DNA from: Alnus glutinosa | Taxonomy: Eukaryota; Streptophyta; Magnoliopsida; Fagales; Betulaceae | Reading direction: 5' to 3' | DNA: 64,000 nt | Assembly (NCBI RefSeq): GCF_958979055.1 | Contig: NC_084899.1 | Location: 24,309,501-24,373,500, forward strand | In this document: positions 10,700-23,115 of the stretch, piece after piece | Layout of the letters: each line of letters opens with the position of its first letter | Position numbering within the stretch: position 1 is the stretch's first letter | Notes under the pieces: generated by a model | What the model was told of the DNA's origin: nothing | What the model saw: the letters and a program-made list of their open reading frames with translations, nothing else | Databases searched by the model: none | Program-made: the position numbers and the translations under genes

Positions 10700-11401
10700 G
10701 AAAATCGTTAAATTGATCTTTGTAATTTGACATTGTGATAAATAGATACACCGGTGTCAAAATAAATTAATAAATAATTTATTGTGGTATGCAATGATAC
10801 ATATGTAACAAATAAGTCATTTTGAATAAAGTTTCATAATTTTTTTTTTTTTTGACATAATCCTTATTAAATTACAAATTTACCATCAAATAAAAAAAAG
10901 TTTGGGTTAGGGTGGCATGGTGCATGGGTGGCCGAACCATTCCAATGATCAACCAGACGGGATGACTGAACCACCCCTAAAGACCTTAGAGTATTTAGAC
11001 CACCCCATAATCCCACTCCTAAGGTCATATATAGAATTAGTTCAAATACCACCATTGGTCAAATATGGAGTGGTTTGTACCACTCCAAAGCCATGGGGTG
11101 GCCAAATCACCCCAAAGACCTTGGGGTGGTTAGTCACCCTCTCTAGTCGATTATATGAATAGTTGGCCAATCTAGCTAGCGGTTATGGAGTGGTTGACCA
11201 CCTTAACCCTTCTTTTTATATAATTTTTATTTATAATTTCATAATAACTATGATAAAAAAGGATGACCAAAATTTACACGACGAATTTATTTGTTACATA
11301 TCTATACAATATGGAGTTATTTGTTTATCTTGAAATTTCAAAACCTCGTAGGATCCCTTTGTCAGAAGGTCAAAACCTCATTAATCAATTTAGCAATTTT
11401 T
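10700..11401. mobile_element. Non-autonomous TIR element, GC-rich core
   Basis: The left end AAAATCGTTAAATTGAT is answered by the inverted right end ATCAATTTAGCAATTTT. Further in, ATGTAACAAATAAGTC (10804) pairs with an inverted TTTATTTGTTACAT (about 11286). The core (10905-11205) carries repeats of a GGTGGCCGAACCACC-like motif, as in the element at 9354. It is diverged and non-coding. Confidence 0.6.
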
Positions 11402-13660
11402 CCAAACATTTATATTATCTTGGAAGGGCTTAACATACAATTTTAGAAAGGCAAACAAATCTATAAATGAATACACAAGTACAAAGTTAACCAATCATGA
11501 TGATATGGACGTGACAATATTGCATTAATCATGAAAGATATATATCTTTAAATTTTTGTTTTTAGCTTATATTTGGGTTAGGCCTGCACATCAAAATAAA
11601 CGTACGTACGTACTGCCTTATAACAAGGGAGGGAGTTAACAACAAATCTAGACAGCCCTATTTGCAAAATGAAATGATCAGCCTGATTGGTTTTGCATGG
11701 AAGAACATTGAGCTCCTCAAGTCTCTTTTGTAATTGACTTCATACATCGATTTTGATGAGTATAGGAATGCAAAATTACTATTTATCTTAAAAGTTTAAA
11801 TTGATAAAAAATAATAAATTTAATGATCACTTAATTAATATTTTAACACTTTCCGTTACGTACAGGTTTAAACTCTTATTCAATAAATGAGATTCAACAC
11901 GTGAAATATTTAATTAAAATAAAAGATAAACTAAAATGAAATTGTTTGCGACCAACTTTTTTGTAGTACTCTTGATGCTAATCTCAAAAGTAATTAAACT
12001 AGGCCACTTAGGGTCACTAAAATGGTCAATTACATTCACCTGTTGACCTTAATGACTCATTTATTTACAAGTTGGAATGCTTTGAAAGTTTCTAGATGTG
12101 TTAATTATCATGCACATATATGCGTTAGCTAATTAAGTAAGCAGCTTAATTCTCACGTTCTGTTTGGAAGCATCTTATAGAATCTACAATTCTCTGTTCC
12201 ATTTAGATCAAGAGTAAAAAATATCTCACTTGTAATCCTTTTTCCTTCATCAATTAGGAAAAGAAAAAAGAAAAACATTCATCAGTTGACCTCAATTAAA
12301 GATAAAATAACAATAACTATTGTAAGCTTGCCTCATATAATAAGCAACGACCCACATGTACCAATGACTCCCTAAGAAGAGACACTACACAAGCTTTAAT
12401 TGCTTTTCAAGAATATACACGTTCCTCATTGAACATGTTGACAATAGAAAATGCTTTAAATGTATTTCCATTTGAAAGGAAACAGTAACTTGTCTGGTAC
12501 TGATCGATGATGGTATATCACTGAACCTGGTTTGCTAGAAGCTGCTTAATTGTTTCAGGTTGCATCCTCTTGAATCTTTCAATCTTCAGAATGCTTCTCA
12601 ATGCATCTTTTTGCAGGTTTAATTAAATAATTAATGGCCGGGGTGATTACCATTAACTCTTCTGAGATTTTGTATATATAGTCTTGCAAGTACAGATATG
12701 AAATCAACACAATAATGGCTCCTTCATTCTTTGACATCCCATTCAGCAACTCCTTAATTAATAAATAATCGTGATGGTGATATATATACCACCGTACTGA
12801 TTAAGTCACCCTCTTTTTGCATTATCACAATGACCAAGAATCAATAATATTCTCTTCTTTCAATAACATGGCGACTAGCTAAAGGGAAAAAATCATCATG
12901 AATCTAGGTCAAAATTATTATGTCAATTTCTTACCGGTCGTCTACCTTGATTTCAATACATCATATCAGGCCGGTAATTTTTGATACGTGACTTGAGAAG
13001 TTAAACATAAAATTAGAGAATTATAATTAAAGAATATAATCCGTTTAGTTAAATTAATGAACCGAATTAGAATTGAGTTAATTATAAAGTTTTATATTAA
13101 TGTGACTTAAACTCGACGTGCAGAACATAAATTGCCACATGTGCTTTCTCAAATCTGCTTTCAAATCTCTACATGGCGATCGTTTAGTGCTCTCTTCTAT
13201 CCTTTTAGGTCGTAAAAATTGGCTAGCTTGCATTTGTCAAAGGGATTAGCTTTCAGGTGCAAGCTAGAAAAAGACATAATAATGGGTATTGATGAGATAT
13301 ATAACTGAAAATACCTTGTCGGCCGGTGATTATCGGTTTTGTTTTTTTTTTTTTTTTAATAATAATAATAAAAAAAAAATCAAAAAAAAAAATCAAAAAT
13401 TTTGGTCAATCCCTACACGTTTCTGAAATAAGCAAAAGAGCGTTTTTAAGCATGTCTTCCTAGCTTCTCGAAGAACTCAATATTGTTTACCTAGAAAATT
13501 AAAGCTTTTCTTCAGTAAAAGGACTGGATTCGTGGTACTGTTATTATTATAATTATTGTATCAACTGTCCATGCATGTGGATTGCTTATTATATAAGCGG
13601 CAAACTTGCAATCGTTTTACTAATGACCCATGTTCAACCAATCAACCATCCTTGCTTTAC
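11402..13660. other. Intergenic spacer upstream of the dioxygenase gene
   Basis: No coding frame, RNA gene or clear mobile element was recognised. The DNA is AT-rich with short homopolymers (for example 13340-13395). It presumably includes the distal promoter of the gene starting at 13726. Confidence 0.5.
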
Positions 13661-13686
13661 AGCCAATATTAAAGCCCCTATAAAAG
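13661..13686 (+). promoter_or_regulatory. Core promoter of the dioxygenase gene (CAAT and TATA boxes)
   Basis: AGCCAAT (13661-13667) lies about 10 bases upstream of a good plant TATA box, CTATAAAAG (13678-13686). A start about 30 bases downstream of the TATA box would leave a 5' UTR of only 10-20 bases before the ATG at 13726. Confidence 0.6.
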
Positions 13687-13725
13687 TTCTGTAATATTCA
13701 GAGATCGATTGACGTGGAGATCACC

Positions 13726-14766
13726 ATGGATCAGAAATTTCTTTCAAGCTGGCCTAATCTTCAATTCGTTCCTGAATCTTTTGTGCACCCACCAGAGAAA
13801 AGACCCGGCAAGCTGCTTGTTGCTCAAACGTGTAAAACAATTCCTGTTCTTGATCTTCAAGGTCATGATCATACCCAAATCGTTCAGCATATTATGAAAT
13901 CTACCAAAGAGTTTGGATTCTTCCAGGTTAGTTTTTTTCCTCCCTTTGCTTTCTTTTATCTTCTCAGAAAATAAAAGGCAAAATTTTCTTAAAAGTTCTT
14001 TGAAAAGGATGTAGTTTTTTTGTAGTTTTTAGGCCCGACTTCTATGAGTATGTTCCTTTTTCGGGTAACTTTAGTTTATATAAAACAGGCCATAAATCAT
14101 GGAGTTTCCAAGAAATTAATGGATGAAGCAATGGATGTTTTCAAACAATTCCATTCCATGCCTGCAAAGGAGAAGGCTAGCCAACGCTCCAAGGACCCCA
14201 ATAGAAGCTGCAAGTTCTACACAAGCAGTCAAAATTACACAGCTGAGGAGGTTCACTACTGGAGGGATGCACTAACACACCCTTGTTATCCTTTAGAGGA
14301 ATGCATGCAATTTTGGCCTGAAAAGCCATCTACTTACAGGTAATTAATGCATGGAAGATATATGTACAAATAAATATAAATTTTGATATTTCAAAATTAA
14401 ACTTCTGCATGCAATGAATCTAATCATGTTTTTATTGGCAATATACGATCAGGAAGGTTGTTGGGGAATATGTGATACAAGTTAGAAGGTTTGGTGAGAA
14501 AATTTTGGAGATGCTTTGTGAAGGATTGGGACTTAGCAGCAATTATTTGAGTGGGGGGCTGAGTGGAAATCCTGAGCTGTTGGTTAATCACTATCCACCA
14601 TGCCCAGACCCAAGCTTAACCTTAGGACTAGCCAATCACAAGGACCCAAGCCTCATTACCATATTACTTCAAGAAGAAAATGGACTTCAAGTTTTCAAAG
14701 ATGGTCAATGGATTGGGGTTGAGCCTCTTCCTCATTCGTTCGTGGTCAACGTAGGCTATGTTTTAC

Positions 14767-14801
<35 letters not shown>

Positions 14802-15704
14802 CATCCCTTGTAATAACTTCTTGTATGTCCCCCCCCCCCCCCCCTCTTTAATTTCTTTATTTTTCTCAATTAATTGCCTTTTTTGTTTAGTTCCATCTGC
14901 ATGTTTAAATTATAATACTCCATTGTCGACTAAAATTGAAAAGAATGGCCAGAATCTGTTGTTTCCATCCTTCTACGTGCAGAGGTTATACCAAATAAAT
15001 AATTCATGTTTTTTTTTTTCTTTTTTTGGGTCGGGGGTACTCTAATATTGGAGATTCATTGTTCCTGTGGATAACAAAATGGGAGATATATAGCTCTCTC
15101 CGTTTTGAAGTCCTTGCTCGAGGTATTTATAGTATTTACAACAATTTTCTTATAAATTAATGTGACTTTTTGCAATTAGTAAATTAAAAATACTCAATCA
15201 TATATAATTGAGAAGTCAATTTTTTTGTCAAATTATTTCAATAATTATGGATTATCACGTTAGTTTGTCTATGACTTAAGTAAAAATTGTAGTACCTTGT
15301 CAGCACTCCCTTTGGTAATTGTGTTTAACTCATACCAAACAATCTATGAATTTCTTATATATATTTATATATATCACCTAATATAAGTAATTGTAACTTG
15401 CATGTTTAACTCATGACAAATTCCACTATATATATATCTGCTTTTTTATTAGATCATCAGCAATGGGAAGCTTAAAGGTGCTGAACATCGAGCAGTGACA
15501 AATTCAAGCTTTGCTCGAACATCTGCTGCTTTCTTCATTTATCCTTCTAATGATAGCCTTATAGAGCCTGCAAAAGCTCTGACAAATGCATGCGATCCCC
15601 CGCTCTATAGAGCCATGCAATTTAAAGATTTTCGAAGGAACTTCTTATGTAGGGCCGCCAACGCTGAATTAGTGCTGCAGTTTATAAGCTCCAAGCAGAG
15701 CTAG
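13726..15704 (+). CDS. 2-oxoglutarate/Fe(II)-dependent dioxygenase (hyoscyamine 6-dioxygenase-like), 339 aa
   Basis: This is a four-exon gene: 13726-13926, 14089-14339, 14453-14768 and 15453-15704, all with GT-AG borders and consistent phases, giving 339 residues, the usual size. An N-terminal DIOX_N domain (about 38-140) precedes the 2OG-FeII_Oxy domain. The iron ligands are all present: His213 and Asp215 (in LANHKDPS) and His268 (in GAEHRAVTN). Arg278 and Ser280 (RTS) are the co-substrate-binding pair. NHYPPCPDP is the family's conserved stretch. Such soluble enzymes hydroxylate, epoxidise or desaturate specialised metabolites. Subfamily similarity is to H6H/IDS3-like proteins, but the substrate cannot be inferred. 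ATG 13726 is the first in-frame ATG after the TATA box. Intron 3 starts in an AT microsatellite at the donor. Confidence 0.9.
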
Positions 15705-16170
15705 CTAGGTAGCTCATGAAGCAAGAGAAGAAGAAGAAGAAGAAGCTGTTCTCTTTGGCACTAGACATGGCTCTTCTTTGTAAAAAGTTGACACTATATT
15801 GTGTTACTGAATAACAACTCCTCGACTGGCTTATATATGCATGCAATCTGCTAAGATTACGTACGCAGAGTTCGACGATGGCATCAACAAGATTGTGATA
15901 GAGATCTAGCAGCCTTAGATTATGGTTTGGTATATATTTATCATGCTGCAAACTAGCTACATGCATATATACAAATGTTATGAATAAATACAATGGAGTA
16001 CTGTACATTGATTTACTTATATGTTATCATAAATAAATAAAGTTGAAAATATGCATGCGACCAAGTATTTGTGAGAGTGACCAGAGTACTGATTTAAAAA
16101 GAAACTACTGGCTCTTTTTTAGGGATTCTATGTACGTTTATATAATGGGAGTCATATTAGTAATTCAAGA

Positions 16171-16234
<64 letters not shown>

Positions 16235-18738
16235 GAATTAATATTTAAATTTATTTTTTAAACTGAAGCAAGGTAAACCATGAACGAAAAAACATTGAAC
16301 AATGTAACATGTAGTACTGGATTATGGTGGGTGTGTGTAACGTACGTTACATGCGTTTTGTGTGCTGAATTAATGTTGAGACTTTATTTATATATGTGTG
16401 CATGCTTCATGCAATTAGTATTGGCTAATTGACATTGTGTGTCTACGTACTATCTAACTATGGAAATTATTTCAAGGCAATTGAAGTACTTGCATTTATT
16501 TTTTCAGAGAATATATATATATAATTCAACTCAATTGTATTTTGTAGAACATTAATGTTCAATCTAGTTACTTGTATTTCTCAAAGTTTATAAGTAAATA
16601 TTTTTTTTTTAATATTAAAAGAATTGGGTTTATAGATACTAGCTTGTATTGCCCAATTAATGTTTACAATTCAATTTGTAATAATTAACAAGTATATTTA
16701 GTTCAAAAATTGGGTTAAACCCGTTAATTAGTTACTCAAATATTCCCTGAGATCGAGTACGTACTATCTCTTCCAATTTTATCTCCTCCGAGAATTAATT
16801 ACTAAAAAGGAAAAGAAGAGAAAAATACAGGAATATTTAATGGTGTTGCCTAGGGAAAGAACGCGGTTCCTAAGCCTGTATTTACGCTGTAAAGGAAATA
16901 AATTAACAAAGAAATTAAAAGCTTGCAAGCTTTGCCTTTTGTAGTCAGCCATGCACTGAATATCAACTGATGCACATGCATCAAAAAGTTAGTATCAGAG
17001 TTAATTAACAAATTATATATGGTTTTGCAGAGACATTAGTGCAAATCCTTGTTGTTTTGTTCATTTTTATATATCAAATCCAGCTTCAGTTGAGTTTTGA
17101 TCAGACAAGCACGACACGAAAAGCTGCAATATGTATATATATATATATATATTATAACTATATGAACCGGCCAGATCTGCCACCATATATGATTAAACTA
17201 ATTAATAAATAAAATAATTACTAATCATTAAAATAAATAGAAAAACAGTGGCCATGACGTGTACATATATACATATAGATTAGTTTGTGATTAGCTGATT
17301 AGGACACATAAACTAAACAGGCTAATAATTTGTTAAAAATAAAGTCAAGAACCGAGTAGATTCTACGTACATATGTTTTTTTTTTTACTTTTCTTGGGGG
17401 GTTGGGGGGGACACATCCAATAAAGGAGGAAATAATTAATTAAAACACTTTTCTTTTTTTCTTTTTTTATTTGAATTTTTTTTTTTTTTTTTGTAAAAGG
17501 AGTATTAGTCTGATGATCATGGTAGATTAACGACTTTAGAATATGATAAATGAAAGGTGGTGAATAGGGCATATAATCTAAACAATTAAGCTAGGTATAT
17601 ACCAATTGATTGGAAGAGAAAGGTTCAACCAAGGACATGCATAGATATATATATTGTGAAGCAAATTAAGGGAAACCCATTGGATTCAAAATCTTGAATC
17701 CCCAAAAAGAATAACCTTTTTTAAAAATAAAAAATAAAAAATACAAGTATATATTATTAGTTGTTATATATAGGACTCAAATTTTGTAGATAAAATTGAA
17801 TAAAGTTTTTCTCTAAATTAGGTTGGAGGAAATTCTTTCAATCCAACATGCATTTTTAATAAAAATATATGTGACAATCACATATTTTCAACAACATATA
17901 TATTAATTTAATACGCGTACAATTTCTTCTTACCCAATTTAAATAAAAACTTTATTCCATAAAATATCAGGGCATCTATATAATTAACCGCCTTCCTCGA
18001 ATATTACATGTAGTCCCAAACAAATCTTGAATTGATTTGCATATATATAGCCCCATGCGTGAATATATCTAATTAAAAAATCAAGAAACATTTAACTGCC
18101 GCTTTGCTAGCTAGAGATAAAAAATGTATACTAGGTTCAATAATGGTCATGATCAAAAGATTCTTGTAAACGTACACTAGGTTCAATATAATTTGGCACA
18201 AAAATATTTTGATAATAAAATAATTAGAAGATCTAGACCAGATTCTTTTCAAATTATTCAAAGACTGAAACATACCATAGAAATTCATTAATTAGTTAGT
18301 AAGATAATTATCAAGTACTTCTAATGATCGATCTTTCTTTTTTTTTTCTTTTTTTTTTTGTGTCTTTGGATAAATTTTTAAAGTTGCTTCTTTTGTTAAT
18401 TTGGTATTAATTCTTTACATTAATATATAAGTACATTCATCAAACAGCTTAGTTCCATGATAAATCTTATGCGTTTAATATATTATTTAGGATGTGTTTA
18501 CTAATAACTATATTCATTATAATGGTCTTAATTTTACTGTTATTTGTTCTGATCGATCTTTTGTAGGTAGCTCGGCATATGTGCAGGGTTTTAGGGGTAT
18601 TACATTAATAGAAGAAATGCATTCACATTATTATTTTTGGAACCAACACATTTTAGTCATGTAATTAACTCTCTCTCTCTCTCTTCTTTCTTTCTTTTTT
18701 TTGGTAAGATCCGCCCCTTTATCTACAGCAGCAAACAT
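15705..18738. other. Gene-free AT-rich stretch
   Basis: After the dioxygenase stop codon come a probable 3' UTR (to about 16000) and AT-rich spacer with a long (AT)n run at 16174-16232 and a shorter one near 17134-17150. The reading frames here are short and of low complexity. I see no gene or clear transposon. Confidence 0.5.
16174..16232. repeat. (AT)n microsatellite
   Basis: About 58 bases of TA repeats, read directly. Confidence 0.95.
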
Positions 18739-18862
18739 AATTAAGGACGGGTGACACCCTATGCGGAAGTTGTGGGTGTCACTTTAATAATTAAAGACGG
18801 TGACATCATATTCGCAAGTTGCGGGTATCACTTCGATAATTAAAGACAGGTGACACCACAGC
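18739..18862 (+). repeat. Short tandem repeat, about 50-bp unit, 2.5 copies
   Basis: AATTAAGGACGGGTGACACC, then the related AATTAAAGACGGTGACATC and AATTAAAGACAGGTGACACC, recur at about 18739, 18789 and 18838. Each is followed by an inverted GGGTGTCAC-like segment, so every unit could form a small hairpin. Confidence 0.7.
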
Positions 18863-18940
18863 TTGTGTCCAATGTGCATGTGTACATGACATGCACAAAC
18901 CAAAACATTTCTTTCGCCATCGCTTGTTTCATTCGATACT

Positions 18941-19575
18941 CACTACAAAAAATTGAGCATTTAGTAATACTTTGGTAATACTAAATTATTTAGCGACATA
19001 TCAAATTTGGCACGCCATTAATTAGTGACGTGCCAGACTAAATATTAAGTATATATATATATGTTTAAAAAAAATGAAATTTAAATTATTAGTGATGTGC
19101 CAAATTTGACATGTCACTACTTTAGTGACGTGCCCACTTTGGCACGTCATTAAATATTAAGTCAACATAATTTTTTTAAAAATCATTTGAAATTTAAATT
19201 ACTAGTGTCGTGCCAAATTTGACACATCACTAATTTAGTGAGTGCCGACTTTGGCACATTACTAAATATTAAGTCAATATAATTTTATTTTTTTAAAAAA
19301 ATATTGAAATTGAAATTATTAGTTATGTGCCAAATTTGACACGTTACTACTTTAGTGACATGCCAACTTTGGCACATCACTAAATATTAAGTTAATATAA
19401 TTTTTTATAAAATAATTTAAAATTTAAATTATTAGTGACATGCCAAATTTGACACGTTACTAATTTAGTAACCTATCAAATTTGATACGTCACTAAATAT
19501 TAAGTCGATATAATTTAAAAAAAATTAAAATTGAAATTATTAATGACGTGTCAAATTTGAGCCATTTTAAAAAAT
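18941..19575. mobile_element. CACTA-superfamily transposon terminus with subterminal repeats (partial)
   Basis: CACTACAAAAAATTGAGC at 18941 matches the conserved CACTA terminus. It is followed by arrays of TTAGTGACGTGCCAAATTTG and its inverted form TTTGGCACGTCACTAA, the dense subterminal repeats expected for transposase binding. A higher-order unit of about 110-118 bp starts near 19088, 19200, 19316, 19430 and 19538. No transposase or opposite CACTA end was found before the LINE at about 20005, so the copy is truncated. Confidence 0.7.
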
Positions 19576-21604
19576 AAAAAATGATTACATTTATAATAAC
19601 TCTAACCCTATATACTATATATAACACTAATTAATATATATATATATATAACACTACATAAATTGTATTTATGGTTGTTAATCTCGAACTTGAGCCGATC
19701 TATGAAATGTTTGTTTAATCTCGGCTCGATCATTTGTTCGATCTAACGTGCGATTGATCTTAAGTACTAGTCCGATCGATCATAGTCTGATCGATCATGA
19801 CAAGATCATAGAATCAATCGAATATCTGATCAATCCAAGTGTATAATTATATTTAGTATATATATTATGTATAAGCTAGCATGCGCATTAAATGGTATAC
19901 TGTACAACTATAATTAACCACATGTTATATAATATGTATATAATTATATAAGGTAAGTAGTTAATATGTAAGTACTAAGATATATAAATAATACAATAGT
20001 AATAATATAACCATGTATGAAAAGAATATGTATCGACTTAACTTTGCACAGAGGTGGGTCTCTTTGATCATGCAGTGTGTAACCACGATCAGCTACTCAA
20101 TACTGGTGAATGGGAATCCCTCTGAAAAGATTATCCCTACGAGAGGGCTTCGACAGGGCAATCCTCTATCCCCGTACCTGTTTCTTTTTGTGGCTGAAGG
20201 TTTAAGTACATTGCTCTCAAGTGCAGCTACTGCTGGCCGAATTTCGGGGGTCCCAACATCACCCAATGGGGTCAAGCTGAGTCACTTATTCTTTGCAGAC
20301 GATAGCTTGCTGTTTTGCAGAGCTAATTTCCCAGAATGGTGTACCTTGATGCAGTTGTTGTCATAGTATGAAGAAGCTTCCGACCAAAAGATAAATATGG
20401 CAAAAACATCTGTTTTTTCAGCAACAATACAGGATTGGGGTTCAGAGATTATCTAAGTAATTTGGTGGGAATAACAGCTGTCTAGGGCTACGAAAAGTAC
20501 CTTGGTTTGCCTGCTTTTGTTGGACGATCAAAAACTAGAACCTTTGACAGTATCCAGGGCCGGGTCCAAAGGAAATTGGAGGGGTGGAAAGAGAGGTTTC
20601 TCTCTTAGGCGGGAAGGGAGGTGCTTATCAAGGTGGTCATTCAGGCGATCCCGACCTATGCTTTGAGAGTTTTCCAGCTACCAAAGTCTCTTTGTCAGAG
20701 GATCAACTCTCTAATTTGGAGATTCTGGTGGGGGCAGCAACATCAATAGAGGAAAACAGTCTGGGTCAAGTGGGACAGATTGGGGACTTCTAAACATGCT
20801 GGTGGAATGGGATTTAGGGATTTAGAAGTGTTCAGCTTGGCTCTTTTGGCAAAGTAGGGGTGGAGACTGGTACAATATCCAGACTCGTTGGTGGCGAAGG
20901 TGCTTCGAGCTAAATATTTTCGGGAAGGATCCTTTTTGGATGCTCAAATGGGTAGGAGGCCCCCCTTTGCATGGAGAAGCATTCTAAAGATATGGGGAGA
21001 TAAGTGGATCCCCAACCCTTCCTCCCACAAAGTTCAATCACCGGTGGGAGCTCTAGACCCTGATTCCACAATCAGCTCTATTTTGGGGGAGTCGGGCAAC
21101 TGGAATATCCCACTCATCAGGGACTCCTTCAATGAGGTGGAAGCAAGGATTATTTGTAGCATTGTCACTAGTCCTCTCGGTCAACCTGACAAGCAGATAT
21201 TGTTAGTTTGTGTTGGATGTTCTGTTGAACAAAATCACTATCATGTACTGTTGCTGATTTCACAGCGATGCCGTATTAGTTTAGAGTCTTCAAATATTCA
21301 GAGTTTATTTCTCTGATATGGAAATGGTCTTATTATGACAAGATCAGTGTCACAAGCGTCAAGAAGGAATTTTCAGACTCCAAGAAGACTCTCCAAAGTC
21401 TACAGCTCAGCAAAAGTCGGAAAGTCAGATCTCGAGTTTATCGTCTGAACGGCCTAGTGAAACGTTTGATCACTCATCAGTCAGTAACATAAACAATTAT
21501 GCTTTTATCCAGGGCTTCAGTCAGTTTTCAGAAGTCTTCTTCAGAGATATGTTTCTAGAAGATTATGCACAGATTCCAAGTCAAAGAATTTGGTTCCTTT
21601 GCAA

Positions 21605-22145
21605 CCGTCCAGACGACGTGATATACCGTTCGAACGCTCAACTATCCAAGCATCATACGTCCGGACGACAAGAACTTTCCGTCTGGACCTTCCTCTCTGT
21701 CGAGAAGCTTCGAACTGTTCCAGCTTGCATTCGTTCGGACGTTTCAGCAGCACGTCCAGACGCCACTCAGTGTTCGATCAACTATGGGATTTCTTTCCAA
21801 AACACAGATATGGGAAGACAGCTGCAACTGTCCGATCGCGTTCATTCATAAGGCAAGTCGTGCATTCAAAATCCAAACGTCCGGACGTTTGTCATCATGG
21901 TCCTGACGCGCGAGCTTCAGATATGGAAATTGCATGCATCAGATTAATCGTCCAGACGACAGATGTTATGGTCCGGACGCGCCAAGCCTTGATATGGAAA
22001 TTGCGTGCAGCTAAAGTGCTGCCGTTTGGACGCTAGGCAACACCGTCCGGACGCAACTCAAATCAGGAAAGAATTTTAGCAAATTTTAAAAAGCCGATCG
22101 CACAGTTGTCCGTCCTGACGTCTTATGACTAAAGTCCGGACGGTG
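21605..22145 (+). repeat. Cluster of CGTCCGGACG-like palindromes in the solo-LTR U3
   Basis: Variants of CGTCCGGACG (CGTCCAGACG, CGTTCGGACG, GGTCCGGACG, CGTCCTGACG and others) recur roughly every 20-60 bases, just upstream of the TATA box at 22186. Spacing is irregular, so this is a motif cluster rather than a simple tandem array. The position suggests factor-binding sites in the LTR promoter. That role is inferred. Confidence 0.75.
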
Positions 22146-22185
22146 CCTAGGTATTTCAAGCTATATGCTCATTTGAACCTGCAGC

Positions 22186-22198
22186 CTATAAATAGAGG
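22186..22198 (+). promoter_or_regulatory. TATA box of the solo LTR
   Basis: CTATAAATAGAGG is a strong plant TATA box, about 985 bases into the LTR and just 3' of the palindrome cluster. It marks the likely U3/R transition. Confidence 0.65.
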
Positions 22199-22307
22199 CC
22201 CCTAGGCTTGAGAATTGTAAGAATTCAGTATTGAATTATGTAGTGCTTATAAAGTTATATTTTAGAGTTAATGTGCTGATTTGCTCACTCTCAAGTCGTT
22301 GCCAAGT

Positions 22308-23115
22308 TAGGCTTGTCAATTCGGGTTAGCGGGTCGGGTCGGGTCGACCCGGCTGACCCGATTACATAATCGGGTTCAACACGAACCCGACCTGATTATT
22401 AATCGGGTCATGCCTTCAAACCCGAACACGACCTAATAATGAATCGGGTTACACGACACGAACTCAACGAACACGTTCCTGCTCACTGGCCACTACTCAC
22501 CGGCCCCGCCTCATCCCACAGGCCACGAGGACAGAGGACACAAGGTAGAGCAGGTTCGACTGGGCTTGGACAATTGGATCCGAGAACCGATTCGGCGGTT
22601 GCAGATTTTGACGAATTCGCCGTGCTTGATCAACGGCACCGCCTAGTCGAGCTGTAGTTCACGTCGATGGCGTGCCTGCCGCTGATGCTCTCCAACAGCA
22701 AGACTGCAAGATCCCGAAGCTTAGATCCCTGGCGCAAGATAAATCGTGAAGTGAAGAAGGAGTCTGGACTCTGGACAGAGGACACTGGACAGTCTCTTGG
22801 AGGCTTGGAGCAAGTAGGTGTGACCGTGTGCCGCGTGAAGAAGGTGAAGGGAAAACCCGGAAATGAAAAGTGATGTGGGCATCTGCGGACTGTGGCTATG
22901 GTTTTCCGGTTTTGCACTTTTGCTGTTTTGGAGACTTTTTTTATTATTATTATTTTTTTTAATATAATCGAGTCTAATCGTGTCTGGCGGGTCAACCCGC
23001 GGGTTGACCCGCCAGCCACGATTTTAATCAACCCGATTATGATAAATCCAAACCCTATTTTTCCGTGTCGTGTTCGTGTCGGGTTCGCGGGTTGTGTCAA
23101 AAATTGCCAACCCTA
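22308..23115 (-). mobile_element. Non-autonomous hAT-type element carrying captured host sequence (Pack-hAT-like)
   Basis: TGCCAAGT is repeated exactly at 22300-22307 and 23116-23123, an 8-bp duplication as expected for hAT. The ends TAGGCTTGTCAATTCGGG and (complement of the right end) TAGGGTTGGCAATTTTTG are imperfect inverted repeats. Subterminal CGGGTCGGGTCGGGTCGACC and GGGTTGACCCGCCAGCCACG motifs are typical of this plant family. The GC-rich interior (about 22480-22890) differs sharply from its surroundings and includes a kinase gene fragment (22585-22725). Confidence 0.85.
22585..22725 (-). pseudogene. Captured receptor-like kinase fragment inside the hAT element
   Basis: On the minus strand the interior reads LAVLLLESISGRHAIDVNYS and then, after a frameshift, AVPLIKHGEFVKICNRRIG. 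These two pieces match in order the kinase subdomain IX-XI region of plant receptor-like/cytoplasmic kinases (pattern GxLLLExxSGRxAIDxxYSPP...DWAxPLIKxG). The frameshift and the small size rule out a functional kinase domain. The high GC of the fragment, unlike the rest of the intergenic DNA, supports capture from a host exon. The parental gene is not in this window. Confidence 0.6.

Noticed and set aside
14758-15045. A separate protein gene over intron 3 of the dioxygenase
   Set aside because: The frame starts in an AT microsatellite and is low complexity. It is intronic.
22630-23100. An intact 156-aa protein on the minus strand
   Set aside because: Only a short central part is kinase-like, and it continues in another frame. 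The rest is hAT subterminal sequence.
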